From the NCBI RefSeq assembly GCF_003148625.1, contig NZ_QGGO01000004.1, positions 1-61,489 of the forward strand: a stretch of 61,489 nucleotides of DNA. The letters run 5' to 3'. Of this stretch, positions 15,122 through 24,668 are shown piece after piece (within the stretch, counting starts at the first letter, position 1; each line of letters begins with the position of its first letter). Origin of the DNA: Arcicella aurantiaca (GTDB taxonomy: Bacteria; Bacteroidota; Bacteroidia; Cytophagales; Spirosomataceae). The translations under genes were made by a program, and so were the position numbers. The notes below the pieces were generated by a model, which saw nothing but the letters and a program-made list of their open reading frames with translations, was not told the origin of the DNA and searched no databases.

Positions 15122-17533
15122 TTAAAACTTAAAATTATACGTTACTGAAGGAATTAAAGAGCCAATAATTGACAGCCTAACCGCCTCACTTTTAACCACT
15201 TCTTCAGCTTGTTGTTGAGAACCAGCCGTTGCAGTTGATGTTTTAGGTTGCGTATAAATTGAGAAAGGATTACGACGATTGTACAAATTATAAATAGAAA
15301 ATACCCATTCAGATTCGCCCTTGCCAAATAATGCTTTCTTGTTTTTCTTGGTTGCCGAAATATCCAAACGATTATAAACAGGCACACGAATATTGCCACG
15401 CACACCACCTTCTGTAATACCATAAGTTAAGCCTTCTACAACGCCCTGACGCTCTGGTAAAGAATATGGAACACCCGAAATAAAGGCAAAATTTGCTCCA
15501 AAACTCCATTTTTTATTCAGTTCATACTGTCCAACTACGTTTAAAGTATGCGTTCTGTCAAAACGATTGGGATACCAATTTCCTTTGTTCAAACCTTCCA
15601 CTTGGCGTTCTGTACGAGCTAAAGTGTAGCTTGTCCAACCCGTTAATTTTCCTTTATTTTTCTTCACGAATAACTCAACCCCATACGCACGACCTTTCCC
15701 AAACATCAAATCTTTTTCAAAAGTAGGATTCAAGAAAAGATTGGCTCGGTCGGCATAATCAATTTGATTTTGAAAATCCTTGTAATAAACTTCCAAAGAG
15801 GTTTCGTACTCATTTTCGCCAAAATTTTTGAAATATCCCAAAGCCACTTGGTCAGTTAATTGAGGCTTAATATTATTGGTGCTTGAAGTCCAAACGTCCA
15901 AAGGAGTAGCCGCTGCGGTATTCGACATCAAGTGAATGTACTGAGTCATTCTGTTATAACTTGCCTTGATTGAGCTGTTTTCTCCTGTTTCTAATTTCAG
16001 ATTGAAACGTGGTTCAAAATTACTGTACGACTGCAAAATTTTATTTTTGTCGTTTACTTTCGTCACAAGGTCATAGCCCGAAGGGTAGGTATCCGAAAAC
16101 CCAACAAATTTTCTTTCGTAGTAAACATCTTCGCTACTTTTATAATCATACTTTGAAAAACGAATACCGTATTGAAGCGATAATTTAGGCGAAACTTTCC
16201 ATTCATTTCCGATATAAGCAGAATATTCAACCCCATCTTTTGGAGGAGAACCAAAAGAACGAACATCACTCTGAGAACTCGCCGTAGCTGAACCCGGTGT
16301 AAAACTATACGTCAAAACTTGTCCGCCGAAAGTAAGCGTATTATTAGGAGAAATATAATACGTAAAATCAGGTTTAAAACTTAGATTTTCGATATTTGAA
16401 GTCCAACGGAAACGGTTATTTGGACGAACATTCTCCAAGTCTGAATCCAATAAATAATCATAATTACTATAAAATGCCGTGGTATTCAAGAACAATTTAG
16501 AACTGAAAACGTGATTCCAACGAGCCGACAAAGTGCTATTTCCCCAATTGAAACCAAATTGATTTCCGAAAACATCACGTCCAAAATATCCCGATAAAAA
16601 CACGGTATTATTCTGATTGATATTGTAGTTTACTTTTGCCGTTAAATCATAAAAATTAAACTTTGTATTGGCGTTATTGCCCGTCAAAAATGGTTTTGCC
16701 AAAATATCCGCATACGAACGACGAGCTGCCACAATAAACGAAGCTTTGTCTTTTATGATTGGAGCTTCAATAGATAAACGACTGAAAATAAAGCCAATAC
16801 CTCCATTTACTTCTAAATTTTTAGCATTCCCTTCTTTCATTCTTACATCTAAAATAGAAGACGCACGACCGCCATATTGAGCAGGAATTCCACCTTTAAT
16901 CAGTTTTACGTCTTTTACCGCATCAGGATTGAAGATGGAGAAAAAACCAAAAAGGTGAGAAGAATTATACACAGGAGCATCATCTAAAAGCACCAAGTTT
17001 TGGTCAACCGCACCACCACGCACGTTGAAACCCGTTGCTCCCTCTCCTACCGTAGAAACCCCCGGTAATAATTGAATGGCACGAACCAAATCGACTTCCC
17101 CCAACAAAGCAGGAATCTTTTTAATGGTTTTCATTTCAACTTTGTTGACCGACATTTCAATTTCTTTTACATTATCGTCTTCACGTTTGCCTGTTACGAC
17201 CACTTCTTCCAACTCTTGTCCGTCTTCTTGCAACTCTACATTGAGTGTAATATTTTGGTCGTTCAGTTTAATATCTCTAAACGATTTTCTGTAACCAACC
17301 GAAGTAATCACCAAAGTGTAATTTCCTTTTGGTAAAGTAAGCGAGTAAAAACCGTAGGTATTTGTGGTAGTACCCGTCAGCAATTCTTTCACAAAAACAG
17401 ACGCTCCAATTAAGCCTTCTCCGTTTTTATTGTCTTTTACATAACCACTAACCGTTAGTTTTTCATTTTGAGCAAACAGACCTAAAGGAAAAAGCAATAA
17501 CATTAAAAGAGGTTTTTGAATAAATTTTAGCAT
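15122..17533 (-). CDS. TonB-dependent outer-membrane receptor
   Basis: 803 residues. Signal peptide MLKFIQKPLLMLLLFPLGLFAQ, a carboxypeptidase-regulatory-like domain (about 25–110; VSGYVKDNKNGEGLIGASV), LEEVVVTGKRE as junction/TonB-box region, a plug (about 120–235; LPGVSTVGEGATGFNVRGG) and a beta-barrel ending VTYNFKF. It lacks the long SusC-type length (about 1,000) and belongs with receptors paired with DUF4249. TonB-driven import of an unknown ligand across the outer membrane. First gene of a two-gene operon with the DUF4249 lipoprotein. Confidence 0.92.
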   Translation of the reverse strand: MLKFIQKPLLMLLLFPLGLFAQNEKLTVSGYVKDNKNGEGLIGASVFVKELLTGTTTNTYGFYSLTLPKGNYTLVITSVGYRKSFRDIKLNDQNITLNVELQEDGQELEEVVVTGKREDDNVKEIEMSVNKVEMKTIKKIPALLGEVDLVRAIQLLPGVSTVGEGATGFNVRGGAVDQNLVLLDDAPVYNSSHLFGFFSIFNPDAVKDVKLIKGGIPAQYGGRASSILDVRMKEGNAKNLEVNGGIGFIFSRLSIEAPIIKDKASFIVAARRSYADILAKPFLTGNNANTKFNFYDLTAKVNYNINQNNTVFLSGYFGRDVFGNQFGFNWGNSTLSARWNHVFSSKLFLNTTAFYSNYDYLLDSDLENVRPNNRFRWTSNIENLSFKPDFTYYISPNNTLTFGGQVLTYSFTPGSATASSQSDVRSFGSPPKDGVEYSAYIGNEWKVSPKLSLQYGIRFSKYDYKSSEDVYYERKFVGFSDTYPSGYDLVTKVNDKNKILQSYSNFEPRFNLKLETGENSSIKASYNRMTQYIHLMSNTAAATPLDVWTSSTNNIKPQLTDQVALGYFKNFGENEYETSLEVYYKDFQNQIDYADRANLFLNPTFEKDLMFGKGRAYGVELFVKKNKGKLTGWTSYTLARTERQVEGLNKGNWYPNRFDRTHTLNVVGQYELNKKWSFGANFAFISGVPYSLPERQGVVEGLTYGITEGGVRGNIRVPVYNRLDISATKKNKKALFGKGESEWVFSIYNLYNRRNPFSIYTQPKTSTATAGSQQQAEEVVKSEAVRLSIIGSLIPSVTYNFKF

Positions 17534-17757
17534 TTGAATATTAGAATAGTTAAAATTATTATTTTTTATTGCAGTTTAATATTAAACGTTTATCAAATAG
17601 ATTTAGTTATCATTTTCATGCTTTTTTTCAACAATAGATAAATCAAAAAATTCATCTTATTGATTTTCAAATACTTAAAAAACCAAGATATTAACTCCAA
17701 CTTTATAATTAATGTAGTACAGTGATTTAAGCATAATAAACCTACATTTGAATAGTA

Positions 17758-17765
17758 CAAAATTA
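17758..17765 (-). promoter_or_regulatory. Candidate -7 box (TAATTTTG, minus strand) for the TonB receptor
   Basis: CAAAATTA on the plus strand matches TAnnTTTG in reverse. It is 225 bp from the receptor start, implying a long leader, so support is weak. Confidence 0.3.
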
Positions 17766-18023
17766 CTTTTTAGCATCACAACAAACCTCAATTATTTGAT
17801 AAACGGTTATAAACGTATAACTCTGACAAACACGATTGGTATCCCCCCTACTCGATTCTTCATTTTTAACATTAAATTAATTTAGCCATTTCTCATTTTT
17901 GAAGCGTAAAGCAGTATAAAGTTTTCAGTCATTTATCATAAATTCATTGAACGCATCGGTATTTACCCCTCCATTTTCAGTAATATTTTACAAATACTTA
18001 GAAAATTTCAAATATTTTTCATC

Positions 18024-18047
18024 AATTCGGAATTATAATTCCGAATT
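18024..18047. promoter_or_regulatory. Perfect 24-bp palindrome, candidate operator of the HTH protein
   Basis: AATTCGGAATT-AT-AATTCCGAATT is self-complementary over 24 bp. It ends 27 bp before the -7 box of the small HTH gene, i.e. just upstream of where the -33 element would lie. This fits autoregulation by a HipB-like dimer; inference. Confidence 0.65.
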
Positions 18048-18073
18048 ACATTTTTTATTTCAATTTTTACTTA

Positions 18074-18081
18074 TACCTTTG
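18074..18081 (+). promoter_or_regulatory. Candidate -7 box TACCTTTG for the HTH–nagB transcript
   Basis: An exact TAnnTTTG match, 31 bp upstream of the ATG at 18113. Confidence 0.6.
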
Positions 18082-18112
18082 CAAAACAATCAGCAACATA
18101 ACTCAAATATGT

Positions 18113-18313
18113 ATGAACCTTGAACAATTAGGCAATATTATTCGTGAAAGAAGAAACGAACTCTCATTCAGTCAGGAAGTTTTAAGCAATAAAAGCGATG
18201 TTGCCATCAAAACAATTCACTCCATAGAATTAGGGAAAGCGAATCCTTCTGTAAAAACACTCGAAAGAATCCTTGATAATTTAGGATTACAAATAATAGT
18301 AGTGAATAAATAA
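18113..18313 (+). CDS. HipB-like XRE-family HTH protein (orphan antitoxin type)
   Basis: 66 residues, nearly the whole protein being a Cro/C1 helix-turn-helix: LGNIIRERRNELSFSQEVLSNKS, VAIKTIHSIELGKANPSVKTL and a short LGLQIIVVNK tail. This is the form found as the first gene of HipBA-type modules, where it represses its own promoter and binds a HipA kinase. No hipA follows; the next gene, 84 bp on in the same direction, is nagB. A 24-bp palindrome sits upstream. It may be a leftover antitoxin or a regulator recruited to the amino-sugar gene. Confidence 0.85.
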   Translation: MNLEQLGNIIRERRNELSFSQEVLSNKSDVAIKTIHSIELGKANPSVKTLERILDNLGLQIIVVNK

Positions 18314-18397
18314 ATCGCAAAACAGGAAATATATTACCGAATACCTATCAATAACAGACTCACAACAAATTAGAATCATCTTTGATTTACAACAAAC

Positions 18398-20299
18398 ATG
18401 GAACAAGCTATTAGTTACGAAAGAATTCCAACCAGTATTTATGCAGATTCTGATGCAGCATCAAAAGCTATTGCTCATGAAATCGCCGCAATTATCCGTC
18501 AAAAAGCCCATGAAGACAAACCAGCAGTTTTGGGTTTAGCAACGGGGTCATCTCCTAAAAAAGTATATTCTGAATTAATCAGAATGCACCGTGAGGAAGG
18601 CTTGAGTTTTCAGAATGTAGTAACTTATAACCTTGATGAATATTATCCAATGGAAGCTGATGCCGTGCAGAGTTATGTGCGTTTCATGCGGGAACAATTG
18701 TTTGACCACGTAGATATTCCTGCGGGAAATTGGCATTTGCCAGACGGAACTTTATCGCTTGATAAAATCGGGGAATTTTGTAAAGATTATGAAACACAAA
18801 TTGAACGTTACGGAGGTTTAGACTTTCAATTATTAGGAATTGGTAGAAATGGACATATTGGTTTTAATGAACCGGGTTCGCTTATCAATTCTCGTACACG
18901 TTTAATGACCCTCGATTTGACAACTCAGATTGATGCCGCAGGAGATTTTGGAGGTTTAGCCAAAGTTTCTAAAAAGGCTATCACAATGGGGGTTCAGAAA
19001 ATCATGGAAGCAAAAAGAGTGGTTCTTTGTGCTTGGGGTGAACACAAAGCCATGAACGTGGCTCGTGCCGTAGAAGGTCAAGTTTCTTCTGATGTTCCTG
19101 CTTCTTACTTACAATTACACGAAAACGCATCTTTCATTATTGATACTTCGGCAGCATCGCAATTAACTCGTATGCGTACTCCGTGGATGGTTGATGCTGT
19201 AAATTGGGACAGACCGATGATTAAGAAAGCGGTTATTCACTTGGCTTTAACGGTGAATAAACCTGTCTTGAAATTAACAAATTCTGATTATAACGAAAAT
19301 GGTTTATCTGACCTTTTAGCACTTTATGGTCAGGCGTATGATATTAATATTGAGGTATTTAACTTTTTACAACACTCTATTACGGGTTGGCCGGGTGGAA
19401 AACCAAACGCTGACGATTCTAACCGTCCAGAGCGTGCTTATCCTGCCAAGAAAAAAGTTATTATCTTTAGTCCACACCCAGATGACGACATTATTTCAAT
19501 GGGGGGTACTTTTCAAAGACTTCACGACCAAGGGCATGATGTTCATGTAGTGTATCAAACGTCTGGAAACATTGCCGTAGCTGACGACGAGGCTTTACGT
19601 TTTGCAGAATTTGTGGTTGACTTTAACGAAAAATTTGAAGCAAATAATCCAAAAGCAAACCGAATTTATAAAGAGGCAGCCAAATTCTTGAAAGCTAAAA
19701 AGGATTCTGAAATTGATACTGAAGAAGTTAGATATATTAAAGGTTTGATTCGTAGAGGAGAAGCCAAAAATACTTGTCGCTACGTTGGAATCAAAAAAGA
19801 AAATATGCACTTTTTGGATATGCCTTTTTATGAAACAGGAACGGTTCAGAAAAACCCAATTGGTAAAGAAGATGTGGAAATTGTCATGAATATTATCGAC
19901 GAAATTCAACCGCATCAAATTTATGCCGCAGGAGATTTAGCCGACCCACACGGAACACACAAAGTTTGTTTGGATGCCATTATGGAAGCCGTTCAAAAAT
20001 TAAAACACCGTGAATACATGAATAGCTGTTGGGTGTGGTTATACAAAGGAGCTTGGCAAGAATGGGACATCGACCAAATTGAAATGGCTGTTCCAATGTC
20101 GCCAGACCAAGTTTTGAAGAAACGTTATGGTATTTTCAAACACCAATCTCAAAAAGACGGTGTGCCATTCCAAGGAACAGATGCTCGTGAATTCTGGCAA
20201 CGTGCCGAAGACCGAAATAGTAACACTGCTAAATTATATAACCAATTAGGTTTGGCAGAATACGAAGCAATGGAAGCATTTGTGAGATGGAAATTTTAA
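18398..20299 (+). CDS. nagB: Glucosamine-6-phosphate deaminase fused to a PIG-L/LmbE deacetylase-like domain
   Basis: 633 residues. The N-terminal about 270 residues are NagB, which converts glucosamine-6-phosphate to fructose-6-phosphate and ammonia: GLATGSSPKKVY (about 46–57), NLDEYYPM (Asp80/Glu81 region) and GIGRNGHIGFNEPG (about 147–160, catalytic His). A linker leads to a PIG-L-type zinc deacetylase domain beginning VIIFSPHPDDDIISMGGT near residue 355. The two-domain form is usual in Bacteroidota and suggests coupled deacetylation and deamination of amino sugars, although the role of the second domain is not well established. ATG at 18398 fits the family. Confidence 0.92.
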   Translation: MEQAISYERIPTSIYADSDAASKAIAHEIAAIIRQKAHEDKPAVLGLATGSSPKKVYSELIRMHREEGLSFQNVVTYNLDEYYPMEADAVQSYVRFMREQLFDHVDIPAGNWHLPDGTLSLDKIGEFCKDYETQIERYGGLDFQLLGIGRNGHIGFNEPGSLINSRTRLMTLDLTTQIDAAGDFGGLAKVSKKAITMGVQKIMEAKRVVLCAWGEHKAMNVARAVEGQVSSDVPASYLQLHENASFIIDTSAASQLTRMRTPWMVDAVNWDRPMIKKAVIHLALTVNKPVLKLTNSDYNENGLSDLLALYGQAYDINIEVFNFLQHSITGWPGGKPNADDSNRPERAYPAKKKVIIFSPHPDDDIISMGGTFQRLHDQGHDVHVVYQTSGNIAVADDEALRFAEFVVDFNEKFEANNPKANRIYKEAAKFLKAKKDSEIDTEEVRYIKGLIRRGEAKNTCRYVGIKKENMHFLDMPFYETGTVQKNPIGKEDVEIVMNIIDEIQPHQIYAAGDLADPHGTHKVCLDAIMEAVQKLKHREYMNSCWVWLYKGAWQEWDIDQIEMAVPMSPDQVLKKRYGIFKHQSQKDGVPFQGTDAREFWQRAEDRNSNTAKLYNQLGLAEYEAMEAFVRWKF

Positions 20300-20342
20300 A
20301 TAAATATTTCGGCTCAACTTCCCGAAAGTTCTTATTGCAGTA

Positions 20343-20394
20343 AAAATGTCAAAACCTCCTAAGAGTTACGATTCTTAGGAGGTTTTGACATTTT
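20343..20394 (+). terminator. Terminator hairpin of nagB
   Basis: Perfect 22-bp arms (20343–20364 and 20373–20394; core ACCTCCTAAGA / TCTTAGGAGGT) with an 8-base loop. Both ends carry A/T runs, so it could work on either strand. An incomplete ACTTCCCGAAAGT repeat lies just before it (about 20315) and a CCCGAAATTTATTTCGGG hairpin after it (about 20434). Confidence 0.8.
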
Positions 20395-20476
20395 AAAACT
20401 TACCAGAGCCGTAGGCTCGGGAGATTTTGTAGCCCCGAAATTTATTTCGGGAAAAAGAAGTAGCATTAGGAGTTTT

Positions 20477-21223
20477 TTATAAAAAACACACCAAAGCGAC
20501 ATTCCAATTAAAATCTTTCACAACCAAATTTCTTTTCATCAAAGGTTCAGTTGCTTGAAATGATAATCCAAATGAACTTTTAGGCTTTTTTATCATAATA
20601 TTTTGCGTGGTAAAAACGCCTTCATTTCCACCTGTATAGTTTAAATAAAACACAGACGGTGATAAAGTCATTTCAAATTGCTTTCCAATATTAATTCCGC
20701 CAAAAGTTGCTCCAACAGTTAGTAAATCAAGTGAAATACCATCGCTTGATGTTGGGATTCCGTGTAAATGTGAAAGCGTTAAGCTATTCTTACTGGTCAT
20801 TTTGTAAGTAAAAAGTTGCTCAGTAATAACATTTCTATCAATTTTGATAATTTCATTGACACTCCCCGCCTTTAATTCTTCACCAGTTTTATACAAAAAA
20901 GCATAACCTACCGAAGTCCGATAATCAATTTTCTTTCCTTCAATCAATCTGTATCTCAACCATTGATTCATAAACCACGGACGAGCTTTATAATCAAAAG
21001 AAAATTGTGGACTGTACGAAAAACGTTTCTTGCTAACGTCTAAAAAAGCAAGTAAAGCGGGTTTGTCGAGAGAAAAAGCAGGCACTAACGAAATACCATT
21101 ATTCGTAACTTGAAGCACTCCCGAAAACTTAGCACTTTGAGGTATTGTATCTTTCTGTACCTCCGAAAAAGAAGAAGGAATGCACAAAAAGTACATTCCT
21201 ATTAATAGTAAAATTGGGTTCAT
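20477..21223 (-). CDS. Predicted outer-membrane beta-barrel protein
   Basis: 248 residues with an N-terminal hydrophobic signal (MNPILLLIGMYFLCIPSSFS) and many alternating beta strands. The end WNVALVCFL finishes in an aromatic/hydrophobic residue, as barrel proteins do. I do not recognise a named family. It is divergent from the NrtR-like regulator gene, with a palindromic operator candidate between them. Its own leader also contains a TTGGTCA/TGACCAA inverted pair (21246–21252, 21265–21271), 22 bp before the start. It may be under control of that regulator. Confidence 0.65.
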   Translation of the reverse strand: MNPILLLIGMYFLCIPSSFSEVQKDTIPQSAKFSGVLQVTNNGISLVPAFSLDKPALLAFLDVSKKRFSYSPQFSFDYKARPWFMNQWLRYRLIEGKKIDYRTSVGYAFLYKTGEELKAGSVNEIIKIDRNVITEQLFTYKMTSKNSLTLSHLHGIPTSSDGISLDLLTVGATFGGINIGKQFEMTLSPSVFYLNYTGGNEGVFTTQNIMIKKPKSSFGLSFQATEPLMKRNLVVKDFNWNVALVCFL

Positions 21224-21540
21224 TAATTAGTGGTTAGATAACAATTTGGTCAAGACTGTCGCCCTGACCAAGCTATTTATATATGTATGTACTCAGATAT
21301 TTAAGATTGGGATAATCACTCAACAATAGCAACCATTGTATCAAAGTGATACAATATTAGACCTTTTTTCATTCTGATTAAAATAATTCAGCCATATTTA
21401 AGGTAATTTTAATTTCAGGAAGGATAAAACAACGTATTTTAAGGACAAAAAATGTAATTTTATATCTAACACTTCTATTTAAGAAATTTCTAACCACAAC
21501 AACACTAAAGCAAATAAGCTTTGCCATTTTATCAATTTTT
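21224..21540. other. 317-bp divergent regulatory region
   Basis: No gene. It contains the palindrome at 21335–21355 and a TTGGTCA…TGACCAA inverted pair at 21246–21271; otherwise AT-rich. Confidence 0.6.
21335..21355. promoter_or_regulatory. 21-bp palindrome, candidate operator of the NrtR-like regulator
   Basis: ATTGTATCA-AAG-TGATACAAT has perfect 9-bp arms. It lies in the divergent spacer between the outer-membrane protein gene and the regulator gene, the expected place for a shared operator. Confidence 0.6.
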
Positions 21541-22311
21541 ATGCACAAAAAAATAGCAGACGAAGACCTATTAGGCGAAAAGTTCCTATCAAATATTTCT
21601 GTTGATATTGTCATTTTTGGATTTCATAATCGGCAATTAAAAATTTTATTACTTCGTTTTAAAAATACATCCTTGTATGCTTTACCGGGTGGATTTATCA
21701 ATGAAGAAGAGGAAGATATTGAAGAAGCCGTAGAGCGAGTTTTGACAGAAAGGACAGGTATCAAAGATATTTATTTGGAACAATTTGGGGTTTTTGGGTC
21801 GAAAAAAAGAGCTTTTGGTGCAACCCACAAACATATTCATGAATCAGCAGGAAAAACGACCGAACTAAATCCGTGGATAACACAACGCTTTGTAACGGTT
21901 GGCTATTATGCTTTGGTAAATCTCAAAGAAACCGTCCCAAATCCTGACGATGTATCAGATTTTTGTGGTTGGATAGACATCAATGAAATTCCAACCTTGG
22001 CATTTGACCATAAAAGTATTATTGAAAAGGCTCTTGAATCTTTACGAATGATGCTTGATTTGAAATTGGCGGTATTCAATTTAATGCCCGAATCATTTAC
22101 GATGAATGATTTGCAAAGCTTGTACGAAACCATTTTGGGCAAAAAATTACAACGTACCAATTTTCAAAGAAAAATGTTGAGTTTGGGAATTTTGGAACGC
22201 TTAGATAAACATTGGACAGGCGGAGCTCATAAAGCCGCTTATTTATATCGTTTTGATAAAAATAAATACAATGAAATGCAAAAAGAAGAAATGAATACTA
22301 ATAAATTTTGA
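21541..22311 (+). CDS. NrtR-like regulator: degenerate Nudix domain plus winged HTH
   Basis: 256 residues. The N-terminal Nudix fold has YALPGGFINEEEEDIEEAVE, but the catalytic RExxEE box has become RVLTER (about 66–71), losing two metal-binding glutamates. The C-terminal part (about 170–250; AVFNLMPESFTMNDLQSLYE, NFQRKMLSLGILER) is the winged helix of the NrtR family. Such proteins sense ADP-ribose or, in Bacteroidota, sugars or their products (AraR type) rather than hydrolyse nucleotides. It is divergent from an outer-membrane protein and convergent with carbonic anhydrase. The ligand is unknown; active Nudix hydrolysis is unlikely. Confidence 0.85.
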   Translation: MHKKIADEDLLGEKFLSNISVDIVIFGFHNRQLKILLLRFKNTSLYALPGGFINEEEEDIEEAVERVLTERTGIKDIYLEQFGVFGSKKRAFGATHKHIHESAGKTTELNPWITQRFVTVGYYALVNLKETVPNPDDVSDFCGWIDINEIPTLAFDHKSIIEKALESLRMMLDLKLAVFNLMPESFTMNDLQSLYETILGKKLQRTNFQRKMLSLGILERLDKHWTGGAHKAAYLYRFDKNKYNEMQKEEMNTNKF

Positions 22312-22315
22312 GCTT

Positions 22316-22353
22316 TAAGTCCTAAGTATCAACAACTTAATACTTAGGACTTA
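22316..22353. terminator. Bidirectional terminator between the regulator and carbonic anhydrase genes
   Basis: Perfect 13-bp arms TAAGTCCTAAGTA (22316–22328) and TACTTAGGACTTA (22341–22353) between two convergent stops (22311 and 22358). Confidence 0.8.
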
Positions 22354-22357
22354 GATT

Positions 22358-23023
22358 TTAATGAATTGAGCTATTAGATATTTCTTCTTTGGTATGGAAA
22401 TTATATCTAAATATTTCATCTACCTCTGCATTGGCTTCAATATTGATAACTTCATTAATAATTCCAGTTCTCATATCAAAAACCCAACCGTGCAAATGCG
22501 GAAAGTTACGATTTGCCCAAGCTCTTTGTACAATTGTTGTTTTAGAAAGATTTTTCACTTGTTCTTCCACATTCAGTTCAACCAATCTATCAAAACGAAG
22601 TTGCTCATCAGATACATTTTTGAGTTCATAATTATGTTTATCATAAACCTCTTTGATATTACGTAACCACTTGTTAATCAAGCCTAAATCGTCATTTCCC
22701 ATTGCTGCTTTTACACCACCACAACCATAATGACCGCATACAATTACGTGCTTCACTTTTAAAACTTCCACTGCATATTGCAAAACTGACAATAAATTCA
22801 TATCTGTATGCACCACCATATTTGCCACATTTCTATGCACAAATACTTCACCGGGTTGGGTGTTAGTTACTTCTTCGGCAGGTACACGGCTATCAGCACA
22901 ACCAATCCAGAGGAAAAGCGGTTTTTGGTCTTTTGCAAGATTTGTAAAATAATCTTCGTCTAAGTCCAAACGTTCTTTTGCCCATGCCTTGTTGGCTAAT
23001 AATAATCTGTTATATTCTTTCAT
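22358..23023 (-). CDS. can: Beta-class carbonic anhydrase
   Basis: 221 residues, cytosolic zinc enzyme interconverting CO2 and bicarbonate. The zinc and active-site residues are all present: CADSR (Cys42, Asp44, Arg46) and HYGC (His98, Cys101), with GCGGVKAAM after them. Length and motifs match the standard bacterial Can family. It lies 73 bp downstream of a SulP-family anion transporter on the same strand, a common pairing that suggests bicarbonate transport coupled to CO2/bicarbonate equilibration. Confidence 0.95.
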   Translation of the reverse strand: MKEYNRLLLANKAWAKERLDLDEDYFTNLAKDQKPLFLWIGCADSRVPAEEVTNTQPGEVFVHRNVANMVVHTDMNLLSVLQYAVEVLKVKHVIVCGHYGCGGVKAAMGNDDLGLINKWLRNIKEVYDKHNYELKNVSDEQLRFDRLVELNVEEQVKNLSKTTIVQRAWANRNFPHLHGWVFDMRTGIINEVINIEANAEVDEIFRYNFHTKEEISNSSIH

Positions 23024-23096
23024 AAACTGTTATAATTTAATACTGTTATTTTTGAAATTATGGTTTAAAATGATGGATTATCCATTTGAAGATTTG

Positions 23097-24668
23097 CTAT
23101 TCTTCCGCAATTTCTTCGTATTTACTACTTTTATTTATATTTTTAAATTCTACAATCATTCCCTTCTTTTTTGCACTTTTCTTAAACTCAAAAAGAATTT
23201 TCAAGACATCATGGTCAATAAAAGTGGCTTTAGTTCCGTCTATAAAAACTTCGTCACCTTCTTCCAAAGACATTAAAATTTCTTTCATTTTAGGCTTATT
23301 CAAAAAATGAACATCTTTATTAAACTTAATTAGCACATTACGGTTGTCTCGCACAAAGGAAATAACATTCTTGAAATTGGTTCTTAAAACAAATATTAAA
23401 CCTACCAAAGTACCAATGAAAATTCCCCACAATAAGTCTTTGAAAACAATAACCAAAATGGTAATTACAAAGGGAATAAATTGGTCGAAACCTTCCTTAA
23501 AAACTTTTTTGAAAATATCTGGATTTGCTAATTTATAGCCTACCATCAACAAAATAGCGGCTAAAGCAGCCAACGGGATTTTATTAAGAATGGTAGGAAT
23601 TAAAATAACAGAAATCACTAAAAGTAAACCATGTACAATGGTTGACATTCGGGTTTTACCTCCAGAATAAACATTAGCTGACGTTCGTACTACTACTGAC
23701 GTTACGGGCAAACCTCCTAAAAAACCTGCGATAATATTACCAACTCCTTGTGCAACCAATTCTTTGTCTGATGAAGAAATCCGTTTTTCGGGGTCAAGAC
23801 TATCAGCAGCCTCTAAACTTAATAATGACTCTAAACTGGCAACAATAGCCAGCGTGATGGCTACTGTATAAATTTTGGGATTAGTTAAAAAGGTGAAATC
23901 TGGAGAAATAAGGGTGGTTGTAAAATCTGAAAAACTCTTAAACAATGGCACTGAAACCATGTGAATTGGGGAGTTTCCTAAATAATATTCTGGGCGAAAA
24001 TTGGCATACAATTCATTAATTAAAATACCTACTCCAACCGCAGCCAATGAAGAGGGGAAACTCTGAAAAAATGCGATTTTCTTCTTGGCAAGTCTATCCC
24101 AAACTATCATTAAAATCAAACAAACAATAGTAATATTGACAGCTCCATAATTAAAATCAACAAAAGAACGTATTAATTCAGTAATCGTATTCTGACTATC
24201 AGCTACTTGTTCAAATTCAAATTCTCCTTCATAATCTTGGTCGTCACCCAAAGCATGAGGAATTTGTTTCAAAATAATTACTAAGCCAATAGCCACTAAC
24301 ATTCCTTTAATAACACTATCTGGGAAATAAGCACTAAAACGACCTCCTTTCAAAAAGCCAAAGCCTAATTGTAAAATTCCTGCCAAAATTACGGCAACTA
24401 AAAACCCTTGATACGAACCTAAATCTTTAATGGCAGTAGCCACAATGATAGTTAAACCCGCCGCAGGACCACTCACAGAAATCTCAGAGCCAGATAAAGC
24501 TCCGACGATAATTCCACCAATAATTCCAGAAATTAATCCCGCAAAAAGTGGAGCTCCAGAAGCAAGGGCAATTCCCAAACATAACGGAAGGGCAACTAAA
24601 AAGACAGAAATCCCTGATTTCCAGTCTGTTTTCAATAATGATTTTTGATAATAGCTAAAGTCTTGCAT
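23097..24668 (-). CDS. SulP family anion (probably bicarbonate) transporter
   Basis: 523 residues: about 11–14 hydrophobic segments (GISVFLVALPLCLGIALASG near residue 18; SGPAAGLTIIVATAI near 66), the second-half signature LESLLSLEAAD and GNIIAGFLGGLPVTSVVVRTSANV, then a cytoplasmic STAS-like tail (about 430–510; VFIDGTKATFIDHDVL). SulP proteins carry sulfate, bicarbonate or other anions. The carbonic anhydrase gene directly downstream argues for bicarbonate. Upstream is a nested repeat element; no clear promoter box was found. Confidence 0.92.
   Translation of the reverse strand: MQDFSYYQKSLLKTDWKSGISVFLVALPLCLGIALASGAPLFAGLISGIIGGIIVGALSGSEISVSGPAAGLTIIVATAIKDLGSYQGFLVAVILAGILQLGFGFLKGGRFSAYFPDSVIKGMLVAIGLVIILKQIPHALGDDQDYEGEFEFEQVADSQNTITELIRSFVDFNYGAVNITIVCLILMIVWDRLAKKKIAFFQSFPSSLAAVGVGILINELYANFRPEYYLGNSPIHMVSVPLFKSFSDFTTTLISPDFTFLTNPKIYTVAITLAIVASLESLLSLEAADSLDPEKRISSSDKELVAQGVGNIIAGFLGGLPVTSVVVRTSANVYSGGKTRMSTIVHGLLLVISVILIPTILNKIPLAALAAILLMVGYKLANPDIFKKVFKEGFDQFIPFVITILVIVFKDLLWGIFIGTLVGLIFVLRTNFKNVISFVRDNRNVLIKFNKDVHFLNKPKMKEILMSLEEGDEVFIDGTKATFIDHDVLKILFEFKKSAKKKGMIVEFKNINKSSKYEEIAEE

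Larger units (their letters stand above)
17534..18112. other. 579-bp divergent regulatory region
   Basis: Very AT-rich, no gene. It holds a candidate minus-strand promoter (17758–17765), a plus-strand promoter (18074–18081), the palindrome at 18024–18047, and a 14-bp inverted pair AACGTTTATCAAAT (17585–17598) / ATTTGATAAACGGTT (17794–17808, one extra base) separated by about 200 bp. Confidence 0.6.

Noticed and set aside
22389-22666. Overlapping plus-strand ORFs across carbonic anhydrase
   Set aside because: Opposite to an intact enzyme gene with all catalytic residues; shadows.
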